Both the position numbers and the translations under genes were made by a program. DNA of 64,000 nt, from NCBI GenBank assembly GCA_032622095.1, contig CP136063.1, forward strand, positions 147,427,379-147,491,378. The letters are read 5' to 3'. The stretch's first letter is position 1; the number at the start of each line of letters is the position of its first letter. The DNA comes from Siphonodentalium dalli (lineage: Eukaryota; Mollusca; Scaphopoda; Gadilida; Siphonodentaliidae). The notes under the pieces are model-generated. The model was not told the origin of the DNA and ran no database searches. It saw nothing but the letters and a program-made list of their open reading frames with translations. Positions 36,732 to 48,295 of the stretch are shown piece by piece.

Positions 36732-36892
36732 CTCTAATTTTTCCATGATATAACATCACTAATTTCTGGCCACCTGACTTTAATACTTCAGTGAATTTAT
36801 AACTTCATTCAACACAGCAGAAATACAAATATGTGGTAATTATCCTTAATGAATTGTCAGGAAAAATTGAGGTCCCCTCAATATGTATCTCA

Positions 36893-37045
36893 GTTACCGA
36901 CTGGTAACAATTTTCTTCTGCCAAATGAAGGGAAATGTTCAGATAATAAGTTCAACAAACAACCTATTGTCATTTGTTGAACTTAATATCTGAACATTTC
37001 CTATGGGATAGCTGCCCATCAATGAGAATTTAGTATAGAATGGGT
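36893..37045. repeat. Family P palindromic copy
   Basis: 'GAAATGTTCAGATAATAAGT' and its inverse 'ACTTAATATCTGAACATTTC' meet around 'CAACAAACAACCTATTG', making a fold-back; the right end is 'AATGAGAATTTAGTATAG'. Confidence 0.7.
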
Positions 37046-37353
37046 TACAAGGCATTCGCAGTGGGTAAATGTGCAAAAAATATAGAAGTATGTTAAAACA
37101 TCACCACTAAGAAAAACTTGAAGTAATAGAGAAACTTTGTTCTTAATATATTCATTATTGATAGTTCTCCAATAAGAAATTTTTGCATGTTGAATGTTGA
37201 AAATATTTTTCAATGCTTTGACCTTTTCCAATGTTTACCATCAGGTTTTGATTAACTTAAATAATATATATTTCAAGTAATTGTTGATGATAATTGTTTT
37301 GCAGACTGTTTTTGTTATTTTGCATGAATCCACTTTGAAGGCTTTGAGTACCA

Positions 37354-37563
37354 TTAACCCTTCCATGACTGGAACTTCCTCAAGATCACTGTGGCAATGC
37401 ATTCTCTTATATATGCAAGTCTCCCATAGGGAGCCTTGCATATATGAGAGAATACATTGGCCTAACAATATTTACCTTGACCATGTATAAAGCCAGTGCA
37501 TTCTCTTATATACCTGTATGCATAGGGAGCCTCGCATATATAAGATAATGCACTGGCACATGA
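37354..37563. mobile_element. Family B element, left part (split copy)
   Basis: TTAACCCTTCCATGACTGGA, arms GCATTCTCTTATATATGCAA and inverse, up to GGCACATGA, where the hAT element at 37564 interrupts it. The remainder is at 38378-38430. Confidence 0.8.
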
Positions 37564-38377
37564 TACTATTTGGCCGATTTTGCCATTGGAATATTCGGCC
37601 TACTCAATGAGCGAATATTCAAATGTTTGGGTCAACGTAAAAATGCGAAAACATGCAGTATATACTTCATTTTTTAAAGAAACAAGTCAATAACTGCACC
37701 ATAAGAATTTGCTATAAGTTGTAACACGACACAAGTATTAAAATGTCTCTAGTGTTCCAAATGAAGGTTATATTTGTGACACTCTATTGAGATATCTCAG
37801 TTCCGTTCAGAGTATTGTCTCATGCTTACTTTTCGTGAAGTTCCACAGATGTGTAGTTGTGTCACAATACTTCTATAACATATGGCCAGGATTGGCATTG
37901 TATTTGACTTTCTTATTCTGTTTGTGGAGAGTAAAATGATCCCATATGTTCGATTTCTTATGACCTGAGGCAACACATATATTATGACCATTTGTTCCAC
38001 GACCGATATGCAACAGCATGTAATACCAGGAATGTGTTGAAGTTTCAAGACTATCTAATCTACATCCTACACTACATTAAGCTCTATACATTTGACGACA
38101 CGTTTATTGGCATTAGTCGAAAATCTGCATTGATATGATGTGCGACTTTTGTGTTGGGGCAAAATAGCCAAAATATTATAAACCCAGACATGGCCTAAGC
38201 GGCAAAAATAAATATGAGTGATCGTATACATGCCAGTGTCGTGAATTAAGCAGAACCCATGGCACAATTATCACTGAAAGCCAAAGCAATAGTTTTATGC
38301 GGAATTAGAATGTTCTGAGGAATATTCAAATATTCGGAAGCCAACATCATTCGAGCGAATAATTGAACCGAACACTA
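37564..38377. mobile_element. hAT-like element in a family B copy
   Basis: Left end TACTATTTGGCCGATT, right end AATTGAACCGAACACTA, imperfectly inverted, with GAATATTC-rich sub-terminal parts at both ends. Flanks GCACATGA (37556-37563) and GCACAGGA (38378-38385) match at 7 of 8 positions, and the family B sequence continues across it. No transposase is seen. Confidence 0.75.
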
Positions 38378-38430
38378 GCACAGGATCTTTAATGCTGCAT
38401 TAGCACAGCTTCCATCATGAAAGTTTTAAA
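38378..38430. mobile_element. Family B element, right part (split copy)
   Basis: GCACAGGATCTTTAATGCTG and 'TCCATCATGAAAGTTTTAA' complete the copy that begins at 37354. Confidence 0.75.
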
Positions 38431-38473
38431 GTCTAATGTATACATCATATTTGGTTTCTGGTATTCTTTCAGT

Positions 38474-40150
38474 TAGTTTTCACGCTGGCGATAGCAATTT
38501 TAGCCATTGGTGAAATAAATTGTAAATGGCGAGAGAAAAAAAAAACAAATGGCGAAAAAAATGACTAAACCAATTTCCTCCCAAATATGTCCAGACAAGG
38601 TGGCGATTATAAATTGCCAGCTTAGTCCTAAGTCTAATTACAGCATGCACATCTAACATCCATACAACAAAAGCGTCCTCTGCACCTCGTGTATGTTACA
38701 TAACCCGATGTGCTTGGAGCAATTGGTAATAAGTAAGTTCACTAACTCGCGGTGAATCCGCCATTTGGTCTCCGGAGGTCAAAGTTAAGAAGTAGCATCT
38801 ATTTTTAGCATATGGCTCCAGTCTGGGAATTCCCAAAATAAGATAGCAGCAGTTCGTTAACGACTATCAGGTGCGACAACTTCATAAAACTAATTAAACA
38901 ATCACCCTGAATACATACAATACGTAGATTTCGCGCAGTAGATGGATTGAGTGTATCACATATATGTTTTTGCGTTATTTTTTTTATCGCAAATACTCGC
39001 TATTTATAATTTATCAGTAAATTATGAGATGTTCGTTGACAAACATAGCTTAAACATCTGAATGTCCGCATCGTCACTAGATCCTAACTCTGTAGATGAC
39101 ATGGCCACAAAACAATTCTTAAACCCGTAGTTGCACTGAAATTATGCCATCAAAATGCTGATAAAACAATGCTCGCACTGTCGAATGTTTACAAATGGAT
39201 GCAAGCTACTTCTTAACTTTGACCTTTTACCGGTGGGTTGGGTAAAATGCTAGGAATCGGACCATATAGAACCATCGGTCATCTTGAAAATCGCGAAACA
39301 GTGAATAGGCTAAAAGGTGTGCATTGGTGTTGATTTCAAGTAGTTTCAATGGCAGATGCTTTGTGTTGTAATAAAAACAACTTGTGAGTGGGGATCAGGT
39401 AATAATGCTTAAAACAATTTAAGAGCCTGAGGTTTTATTGCGAGTAAAATTTCCAAAATGAATCATAAGAGAAAGCTAGATTTCATTGACAATCACTCCG
39501 ACTATCCAAACAAAGTCAAAATGGTGGTTGATTTATTTGTTGGAACTAGAACATCTTCAAACAAATTCATCGTTCTGAACACTAGCATGTTACACCTGGG
39601 TGGAACTGGCAAACTACGATTAAAAGTCGTGTCTCCTACTCGCCATATACCATGCAAGTTGCATATTATTAAAAGTCTTTTATTTGCAGTTTGAACCATA
39701 TTAATTAATCGATCGATCTTTTCAACTAGCCGCGATTAAAAATCTCTAATTGTGTAGTCACCAGGGTATAATTACTGTTTTCCAGGGAATAGGTATAGAT
39801 AAAACTATGCACAAACTCGCAAATTAATAAAACTACAGATCACATGCAGATATTGTACGGCCTATTTTAGCTTCTCCATAATACACCGCAATTATTTTGT
39901 TTGCGATGGTCAATAAAAACTTTCATTGCATATGGAATCGTTTGGCAGGATGTTATTGTTATTTGCATGTAATAATGTTGCTCATATTACATTGTTGTTT
40001 GTTTTTTGGTCAATAAAATGTAATATATGTTCAATTTATCTCAAAATGTGTTCCCAAACAAGTAGCTAAATTAAATTCAAAGTGGCTAAAACATATTGGC
40101 ATTTGGCTAAACGAATTTCTAAAGGAATTTCTGGGCCAGCGAGAACGCTG
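38474..40150. mobile_element. hAT-like element, 1.7 kb
   Basis: Left end TAGTTTTCACGCTGGCG, right end CCAGCGAGAACGCTG. Flanks CTTTCAGT (38466-38473) and CATTCAGT (40151-40158) agree at 7 of 8. Sub-terminal 'GGCTAAA' and 'GGCGAAA' type motifs resemble those of 561-1323 and 40568-41106. A 78-codon frame at 39458-39694 (MNHKRKLDFIDNHSD at the start) lies inside and is not recognised; it may be a remnant or chance. Confidence 0.65.
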
Positions 40151-40567
40151 CATTCAGTAGAAGAAAACCAGCACGCGGAGCAGTGATGTCAAATTAGATT
40201 TTGTAAGTTGTTAAATCAAGCGAAGACAAAGACACTCGACAGTAATGACTCATAGTTTAAAAATTACTTTGACATCTTTCTTATTGATGGTGTCGTGTTT
40301 TACCGACTTGTTAACACAATACAAACCACTACATTTATAATATCAATATAGGATATATGACTACCAATCTAATATGGTAAGAACCAAAAAGTTGCTAGTA
40401 CATGTAATCAAGACCAATGAAAGAGTGAGAGAAGGGGATTGTTTGTTGTGAGTCAGATGGAATAAAAGAGGAATGAAATTTTTATTTGACTAATTAAAAT
40501 GATAAAAACATTTTGATTTTGTAAGTTGTTGTAATTTTTCAAGTTGTTATAACTGGAGGTCTGGAAC

Positions 40568-41106
40568 CAGGGTTCCCGTTGTCATTGGTCAATTTTTATT
40601 AAATTTGAAAATGGCCAAAACAAATTTCATTTGTCCAAGCATTTTTTTTACCCCAAAATCGGAATCTAATTAAAAAACACAAATTGATTTTGTAATGAAT
40701 GGGAGCGACTAGCGAATAAAATTTACAATATGATCATCTGCAAAATGATTAGGTGGCGCAGCTTAATGGGTAACAAAAGGCACTCATGGCAGTGCACTAT
40801 GCAGACATGTAATAAAACAGTAATGAGGATTATTAAACACTATTGAATTGTAGATAGTGAGTAGTGGTATATTGTCAAGTAACAATGGTGAGATTAAATA
40901 AGTCTAGACACCATATTCGAAGGTATGGGCATAATTTATATATATAGAATGTTAGATGTTAAATAAAACAAAAATATTCATTAATTATGAGATCAGAAAA
41001 TGAGGATTTAATTTGGCCAAAGTTTTTTTTTAATTTGGCCAAACAAACAAAATCAGAATTGACCAAAAAATTGGCCAAAAGATTTTTCGACCCAGCGTGA
41101 TCACTG
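40568..41106. mobile_element. hAT-like element, 0.5 kb
   Basis: Left end CAGGGTTCCCGTTG, right end CCCAGCGTGATCACTG; flanks TCTGGAAC and TCTGGAAG agree at 7 of 8. Both ends hold 'TTTGGCCAAA'-like and 'TTGGTCAATTTTT'-like motifs. Shares termini with 561-1323. Confidence 0.75.
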
Positions 41107-41114
41107 TCTGGAAG

Positions 41115-42704
41115 CCCCAAATACATCCTTAATTATTTGTTCTCAATAATTTACTGCGGACCAGATGATGATCTGTGGATGTTAGTTTTGGAGGATTGTA
41201 CTGTTAGATTGCCTTTCACAATTGAACAATTAATAACACTGTTTTGGTTGTCTATAATTGATTATATGACCAATCCTCCTTGGAGAATGAATGAATGAAT
41301 GTATAGTTTGTTGGTAGACAGCAACAGAAGCAGAAATTGTGTCAATGAGGATTATCAAAGATGAGTGTATCACTGAAAATGTAGCGATTGCCAGCAATCA
41401 CGACAAGTTGCTATTGATTAGCTGAGCATCATTTAGTGACTTAACATTCGCGGTCAATTCAATGGTGACATCGCATTTAAGGAATTTCTGTGAGTTTTGA
41501 CAGGAAATTATTGACAAGTTGAAGTCAAGCAAACAATAGAGGAATCCCCCTCGTTGATACTTCAGATGCAAGGGGAGATTAATGCTTGATCAATAATTTT
41601 GTGTCTTTGGCGTCGTCCTCGATAGATTCAAGACGACTCTCCGTATAATTGGAACCAATTGCATAGAGTAATTAATGAGAATTCTAAAATGGCTATGAAA
41701 TGTGTCGATATTTTGGGAGATGCTAACAGAAATTGGCCCAATATATTCAACGAAAAAACTTGTGACAAATTATGACTTGATCACCGGCTCGATATATGGT
41801 AATTGGTTCGTGTATGAGACATTGCGGTTTGTTGACCCACTCCCGAGGGACACTCTCTGTGTGATGAATTTCATTTTGAACCACTCGTGTAGTGTCAGAA
41901 TTTGCCCACTCAATTAGGGTTTGGCTCCGGTATTGCAATTGGAATATTGATCCATGGGACTGTCATATTGAGCCACAGGTTTATTATATAGGATATGTCC
42001 AGGGATCTATTTTATAAAAAGTTCCACACTTGACAACCAGTAGAGCTATAATCATTGGATGACTATACACACAACTGTACAGGTATAAATCTAAGAAATT
42101 TGACAGAGAGATGTGATATATGAGCTCGAGGAACAGACAAAGAAAAAGTTGAATCCAGTATATAATCAGTATCCAGTTTTTCAGATTCATAGCTACCAAT
42201 ACCTGTAGTATGAAAATTGTAGAATATAATTGTAATATACAGTTTTATTTTTATAGGACTACACAAATTTACACCTTCATATTTCATAGGGCTCCAGTGA
42301 TTGAAAATTTAGATTTTTTTGTGAATCACATTTTGTAAATCTCGTGATGTGATGCAATTTTCGTGATTCTACCATAGGACATTTTAATTGTATATCAAGT
42401 GTTAGCGAAAGGAAGCATCTCAATTTGTAAATTGTGAATTTACTACATATTCAGTTTTTACGATTCCATTGATGTTCCAGGCCATCAGTGACATTAGTTG
42501 ACTATAAAGTCATGCACTCATGAGTTCCCTAAAAAAACACATATGGTATATAATCCATGCTCATTAGTTCCATACAAATCAGCTGAACAAGGTATTTTTA
42601 TTTTTATGAAACGATTAAGTCAAAGTCAACTAGAATTTCGGCCAAAATCGAATACAAAATTGCCAGTCAACTGATCGCTTTTTTTGTCTATAATTATAAC
42701 ACTA
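41115..42704. other. Unannotated intron sequence
   Basis: A (GAAT)n run near 41290 only; short overlapping frames at 41700-42290 have no domain or splice support. Confidence 0.5.
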
Positions 42705-43474
42705 TAGAAGTGTGTGTTTTTGAGACAGTGCAAATTTATTTTTCTTTGATGTTCTGGGTAGTGTTGAAACAATTAGTCGACTATCTAAGGTTGGCCCCGT
42801 TAGCTCCCACTGTCAACTCTGCATTTTGCCGTGGACTAATTGGAACATTGTATATACTTCCCACAATAAGAGTATAATATAGGTACATGGCTAGACCAAG
42901 TCTTCTCGGTCCACAACAGCTTGGGATATTAGTTGGGATGATCCCAACCGATATCGCAAACTATTGACAGAGAAGACTTGGTCTAGTACATGGCATGTTG
43001 ATTGCGGATGTGGCAGTGTTAAAAACTCAATGTAGTCAGTATGTTGAAAATGCAGCACACAAGTTATGCTCCAATCATGAGATATCTGGGTCACCAGGTG
43101 TTCCAAGTTCCATTACGGTGAAATGGACATTCGAGTTTCAATGGAAATTTGGTTTAAGAGCCCTGGTTTATCAAAATCCGGTGATTAAATACTTCGGTTT
43201 AGTAGAATGCAAAAAAGCTGATACTCTTCAATTTCTTTTATACCTGTTATCTTGAGGGAAAAAAGGATATGTGTCTAGCTACATGTATATAATTCTTGGC
43301 TGCAGGTACCGACTAGTCGACTTCGACTCAACTTTTGGGGTTCGACTAGTCGACTCCAGAATCTCAGAGTCGTTTCAACGCTATGTTTGGGTGGGTTTTG
43401 AACTCCGGCGTAAAAGAAGAGTAAAAAAAAAAAATTTGCACTGTCTCAATAACACACTGTTACACACACTTCTA
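42705..43474. mobile_element. Inverted-repeat element with nested TAGTGTTGAAAC ends
   Basis: Outer arms TAGAAGTGTGTGT and TGAGACAGTGCAAATTT (left) recur inverted at 43426-43474. Inside them a second pair, TAGTGTTGAAAC (42759) and GTTTCAACGCTA (43374-43385), encloses several GACTAGTCGACT palindromes. The flanks of the inner pair (GTTCTGGG, TGTTTGGG) are only roughly alike. A further TCGTTTCAACACTA at 45109-45122 may belong to another copy. Confidence 0.6.
42891..42986. mobile_element. 96-bp hairpin MITE
   Basis: CTAGACCAAGTCTTCTC and its exact inverse bracket a loop containing 'TTGGGATGATCCCAA'. TACATGG flanks both sides, a 7- to 8-bp duplication consistent with a tiny hAT-type MITE. It lies inside the inverted-repeat element 42705-43474, so it is younger. 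Confidence 0.8.
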
Positions 43475-43729
43475 AAAATCGACACCTTGTATGTTATATA
43501 GTCACAGCCATTTTCAAAGGGCAATGCTCTCCATGTCTCAGAGACATATACATGTATATAACATGCTACTGTGCCATATCTAATATATACATAATAGAGA
43601 CCTTAAAATGTGCATATAGTGTCCTATTAAAGTATGACATCAGAATACAGCTGCCAATTGAGCTTCCTTTTTGTCCCCGATATTTCGTCTGAGAACTATA
43701 GTAATGTCCCTTTAAATATATGTCTGTGC

Positions 43730-44380
43730 GTCCCTCCGTGCATGTGTCAGTCAGTCCGGAACATTGTCCAAGCTTGTATTCTGTCAGTTTCAGGTCAATG
43801 ATTTTAAAACTTGGCACATATTTCAACCAGCAGGGGAACCTGCACACCGGCGATTTTGATTTCTGTCAGACTCATTTTGGTTATTGCCAATTTTCGACAT
43901 AGAATCATACATCCTGGGACGCATCATTTGTCCATGCCTGTATTCCATCGTTTTCCAGTAAATTATTTTTAAACTTGGCAGTTGTCAACCAGCATGGGAC
44001 CTGCGGACCTGCGATTTTGAGTTTAGTCGGAGACATTTTGGCAGAGTTATTTCCATTTCTATATAGATATAGAATCGTAAATCATGGGATGCAACTTTTG
44101 TCCAAGCCTGTATTCCGTCATTATCCAGTCAATTTTTTTAAACTTTGCACAGATGTCAACCAGCATGGGAACCTGTGCACCTGCGATTTTGAGTTCAGTC
44201 GGAGTCATTTTGGCGGAAATATTGCCATTTTGTTTACAATTTATCTTTGTCCGAACCTGTATATTTCATTTTCCAGTCAATTTAAAAAAAAACTTTGCAC
44301 ATATATTAACCACATATATTAACCATCATTGGAATCTGCAATTCTGAGTTTGGTTGGACCCATTTTGGTGGAGTTCTTGC
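43730..44380. repeat. Degenerate tandem repeat, about 165-bp unit, four copies
   Basis: Units share 'CCTGTATTCCGTCATTATCC', 'TTAAACTTTGCACA', 'CAACCAGCATGGGAACCTG', 'CCTGCGATTTTGAGTT' and 'CATTTTGGC'. The open frames here are produced by the repetition and carry no domain. Confidence 0.8.
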
Positions 44381-44394
44381 CATGGGACGAGTAA

Positions 44395-44790
44395 TTTTGG
44401 GATCGATCATAATGAAATTTATCCTGGATGCTAACAATGACATGTAGATGGGAATGAGTCATTTTGTGGTCATTCAGCAAAAAAACATGGCTGCCAATTC
44501 AATCCATTAGCACGGGCTACAGGCCGGAATGGTCAGCTGATCATCATGAAATTTGTCGTGGAAGTTAATATTGACTTATAGATGGGAACGAGTAATTTTG
44601 GGGTCATTCAGCCATAAAACATGGTTGTCAGCATCCATCTTGGATTTTACTCTGTGTATGACTAAATCACAGCCATAAAACATGTCTGCTGACAGCCATC
44701 ATGGATTTTAATCTTTGCATGACTAAATCCTTTGGCACACCCAACAGTCCACTTCCCTCAGCCGATCATCACCTAACTTCATATTAATAT
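44395..44790. repeat. Second degenerate tandem array
   Basis: Units share 'GAAATTTATCCTGGATG', 'GTAGATGGGAATGAGTCA', 'GGTCATTCAGC' and 'AAAACATGGCTGCC', directly after the previous array; the two probably form one composite repeat. Confidence 0.65.
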
Positions 44791-45392
44791 TGATATTGAT
44801 CTACTAGATGGAAGCTATCAAATGTTACTTAGATGGAAGCTATCAAATGTTTCTCTTCATGTTGATAATCTAGAATTACTTGGACATTTCAACTTTCCGC
44901 ATTCCTAATCGCTCCATTGACATTAGCACATGAAATTTTTCCCTTTCCAAGATGAGCTACAGTGTCATTGACACTTTCATCTTAAAATTATGCTTTCATT
45001 ATCTTAAAATTATACTTGGGAGAGTCAGGGTTTGTTTTTTCATACTATATGTGATATGGTGTTGAGTAGTCGACAACTAATCAACTAGTGACCACAAATT
45101 CCCTCATCGTTTCAACACTATTTTTATTACAAAATTAAAACTACAATTTCATTCTATCACTCGGTTATCAATTTGGTCAAATCAATTAATTTGCTGACAT
45201 AATGTGAGTTTTGTATGTACATGTAACACTGTTTCCCCACACAAAAAAAATCAGTGGTTCTATCACAGATATGATTACAAGCTATAATATGTTGTTGTTG
45301 TTTTAAACTTCATGCTGATCCAGAAGAATAGGCCATTCCCAATAGTTTTAATGAAAAGACCTTTTCAAAAAGCTTTTCATCTTATTTTTCAG

Positions 45393-45474
45393 CTAAAAGG
45401 AGTGGAGAACAGGGAGAGAAATATTGATGAACTGTTTAAGAAAAGTGTACATGGTTCAGAGCTGGACAAACAAG
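45393..45474 (+). CDS. Coiled-coil gene, confident exon 2
   Basis: The acceptor tract TCATCTTATTTTTCAG leads into 82 bases reading LKGVENRERNIDELF and on to SELDKQ, plus one base of a split codon; the donor is CAAG/GTGATT. It starts in phase 0, matching the previous exon, and the leftover G joins AA of the next exon to make GAA (Glu). The heptad-like charged composition continues. The intron before it is 33.6 kb and full of mobile elements; further phase-neutral exons could be missing from it. Confidence 0.88.
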
Positions 45475-45814
45475 GTGATTTTTTTTAAATACATCTTCAT
45501 TTATCAAAACGACATACATGATGGGCTGCTGCTATTTTCGTACTTGAAATTTGTAATAAATACTACCAATTTCTTATACTTGATGCAAACTCAAATGATT
45601 TACAATTTAAAAATATGGAAGTTTATGACATGGTGTTGTAATTTCTGACTTTGCGAAACTAAAGTTGGAAATTTTCTGAGCAACTGAGAGATTTGATTAT
45701 CACTTTCTGAAAGATTCAAATGAGTCTTGATTGGCACGTGTGGTGGAAATTTGGAGGTGGACACCGGCCTTCTCAGAAATTATGATGTCTACCTCATATG
45801 CATGTTGACCAAGC

Positions 45815-45905
45815 AATAAGGACTAGGCTATTTCCCCCACCCTGCCCAAAAAATTGTAACCTCCACTTTTCTGTGCAGGGTGGGGGAGATAGCCTAGTTC
45901 TTATT
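45815..45905. repeat. 91-bp hairpin, 31-bp arms
   Basis: AATAAGGACTAGGCTATTTC and CCCCACCCTGC on the left are inverted at 45875-45905 with two mismatches, with a 29-base loop. It resembles a MITE remnant; no duplication is clear. Confidence 0.75.
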
Positions 45906-46820
45906 CTCATGGGGCCATGGGGATGGGTATTATTTGACACGTACCACATGGATAGTTCAGTACACAATAATTGGGTTTACACTAAACATAAAGTATACAT
46001 GTGGTGTCAACATAATTAGTTCACCAGGAAGGGGGGGGGGGGGGGGGGGGGGTTATGGGAACATTTGGATAAATAGGTAGTTTCAACTATTTCAGTGAAC
46101 TTTGACAGTACATGTACCAAATTTCTAAGTAGAGGTTGATAGCAGAATTTACCACATGATGAGCTACAAACTTATAAGGTACCCATGATTGGTGAACACA
46201 GTTGGAGTGGTATGTGCCTTCTGTGCCCTCTCAGCTCTGCTGCCTCTGATGTTGACTGCATGTGCCATTAGGACAGAAGAAAATCAGCATGAGTGGGTTT
46301 CATTGAAATTAGTTAGATTACCAGCCTAGGGAACCAGTCTATAAGTGAGCTTGTGTGTGAGACATTGCCCTGATTAAAGTTCTGTGGAGAAATTTTCAAT
46401 TCATGCCAGGTGTAATCTATTTTGTTAAGGGTTTAAATAGATGATATTAGAATCCCCAGCAGACTCCAGTAACAGGCAGACAGTGACATTACTCACTTAT
46501 CTCTTGTTTTCCTAGAGAAGATGGGGCCAAGTCAAATAAAGTTTGATAAAAATTCTAAACACCTTCTACAGAATGGGAGTTGTCTTGAAAATAATTTCTT
46601 TGCCATACATTATGGTACATGTAAGATGAGATTGAGATATGATCATAGTAAGATGTGGTGGATTAAAAGGGTGACTCAAATCCCCACTCCAAATGGTAAA
46701 GTATAATAAAAAAAATTGGAAATTAGAAAACCTTTTAATTTGGGAATTTAAAGCATCGATTGAAAATACATGTGTACTACAATGTACTAGAATGGACTTG
46801 TTTTACTCTTAGACTTTAAC
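45906..46820. other. Unannotated intron sequence
   Basis: Contains the poly-G run. An acceptor-like CCTAG at 46515 precedes a 61-codon frame at 46521-46706 that lacks coiled-coil composition and would conflict with the direct phase match of exons 2 and 3. Confidence 0.45.
46032..46052. repeat. Poly-G run of 21
   Basis: Twenty-one consecutive G bases. Its true length is likely unreliable in assembly. Confidence 0.95.
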
Positions 46821-47025
46821 CATTTCATAACGGGATCTGCACTGGTGCTACATTGAAGATCCTGTGCCAGTGCATTCTCTTATATATTTGAGTCAACCAT
46901 AGCGAGCCTCACATATATAAGAGATTGCACAGGCTTACAAGGTTTAGGTAAATATTGATAGGCCAATGTATTCTGTTATATATGTGAGATACAAGATAAT
47001 GTATTGGCACCCGGGCTTTTAATTT
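46821..47025. mobile_element. Family B hairpin element
   Basis: Reads TTTAACCATTTCATAACGGG, 'GAAGATCCTGTGCCAGTGC', arms TCTCTTATATATTTGAG and inverse, and ends near TTGGCACCCGGGCTTTT. Not interrupted. Confidence 0.78.
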
Positions 47026-47322
47026 TCACAGATTATCTGTGAGACTCCTGGATAGCCATGGCAATTCCGCAAATACGGATAACCCCCAATTTCTCCTGGA
47101 TTCAGCTAAACCGCATTCAAATAAAAAAAACTTTCTTTTATTTTTCAAATATTCCCGCTTCTGCGGGGAGGGATTTCCCTATTTCCGGTACCATAAATAC
47201 CCACACATTAACATTCACAGAATGTACCGTCGGTAGCTTTTGATGTTCCCTCTGATTGAAGACCGATCAGTGGTGAACTGTGACTGATATTAAATTATTT
47301 TCACACTCTGGTGAAGCCACAC

Positions 47323-48202
47323 CAGGGACCAGCCGAGAGGGCGACGTGGGCGACTTCTTCGCCCTAGCGCCGTCCGCTTCGCCTTATTTTTGCAGTCGGG
47401 CGAAGTTCAAGTCGCCCTAAAAATTCCAAAGTTGACTGACGAAATTCGGCAAAATGCCCCAAATAATTTATGATAATTTACAACTGTCAACTGTGATTGC
47501 ACACAATACTCCACTATCAGGGTGTATCATGGTGTTATAAAACAATTAACACCTGTAATGCTCCAATCTGGAAGCATGTTGACAACGGAGTCTGATTATT
47601 GGCAGCTGTGAAAACATCGTCGGGCCTCAAGTGTTAATCTGGTTGTTATTTTTAGATTACCGTGATTACCACACCTTACAATAAAGATTACAACTCACAC
47701 CTCTCACAATGTGTCAATTCGTCACTCCCTCTATGGAGTTTGGTTAAAGAAATTTTAAAACAAATTCATTTGTGAAGCATATTAAAATTTCAAACGGGTT
47801 TACTAACAGAGCGCAGTAAAAGTGTTCATGATTTCGTTTCGTTTCTGTTTGATAAATATTGTTGGCATTTTTAACAACCCGAAAAATATGAAATAAAATC
47901 CTGTCATTCTCCCACAATTACGATATAAAATGCTGCTATCCTCTCACAATTATGTTTGGGTATTATTAATAGTTATTAGGGTGATGAAGTGAACATAATG
48001 ACTCCATATTTCAACCATTGTTTCATAAGTTTAATTGACATATTTCATCTCTCCTATTTTCGTTCTATAGCGACTCCTGTCGTAGTACTGATCAATTTAA
48101 ATTTTGTTGACTCACTTCGCCCTATAGAACGGGCACTTCGCCTTATTTTTATAGTAGGGCGAAGTCATTTCGCCCTGAAAATCTGGTCTAGGCTGGTCCC
48201 TG
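47323..48202. mobile_element. hAT-like element with GCCCTNNGGGC ends
   Basis: Ends CAGGGACCAGCCGAGAGG and CTGGTCTAGGCTGGTCCCTG are inverted. The exact 8-bp duplication AGCCACAC flanks it (47315-47322, 48203-48210). Sub-terminal TTCGCCCT and TCGCCTTATTTTT motifs occur at both ends in opposite orientation. No transposase is visible. Confidence 0.88.
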
Positions 48203-48295
48203 AGCCACACTTATAATGGGTGTTGTTATAGTATACAATACGTATGATCACACGTGTGCAGATGTTTTGTAAGGCCCCATTGATGAACATTTCTA

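Noticed and set aside
39458-39694. 78-codon frame as a gene
   Set aside because: Lies inside a hAT-like element, has no recognised domain, and the opposite strand is open over the same stretch too.
43720-44347. Overlapping frames with repeated NQHGN/CAPAILS segments
   Set aside because: They follow the 165-bp tandem unit and are broken differently in each unit.
46521-46706. Frame after an acceptor-like CCTAG
   Set aside because: Exons at 45393 and 50350 already join with a perfect split Glu codon; this stretch lacks a donor and coiled-coil composition.
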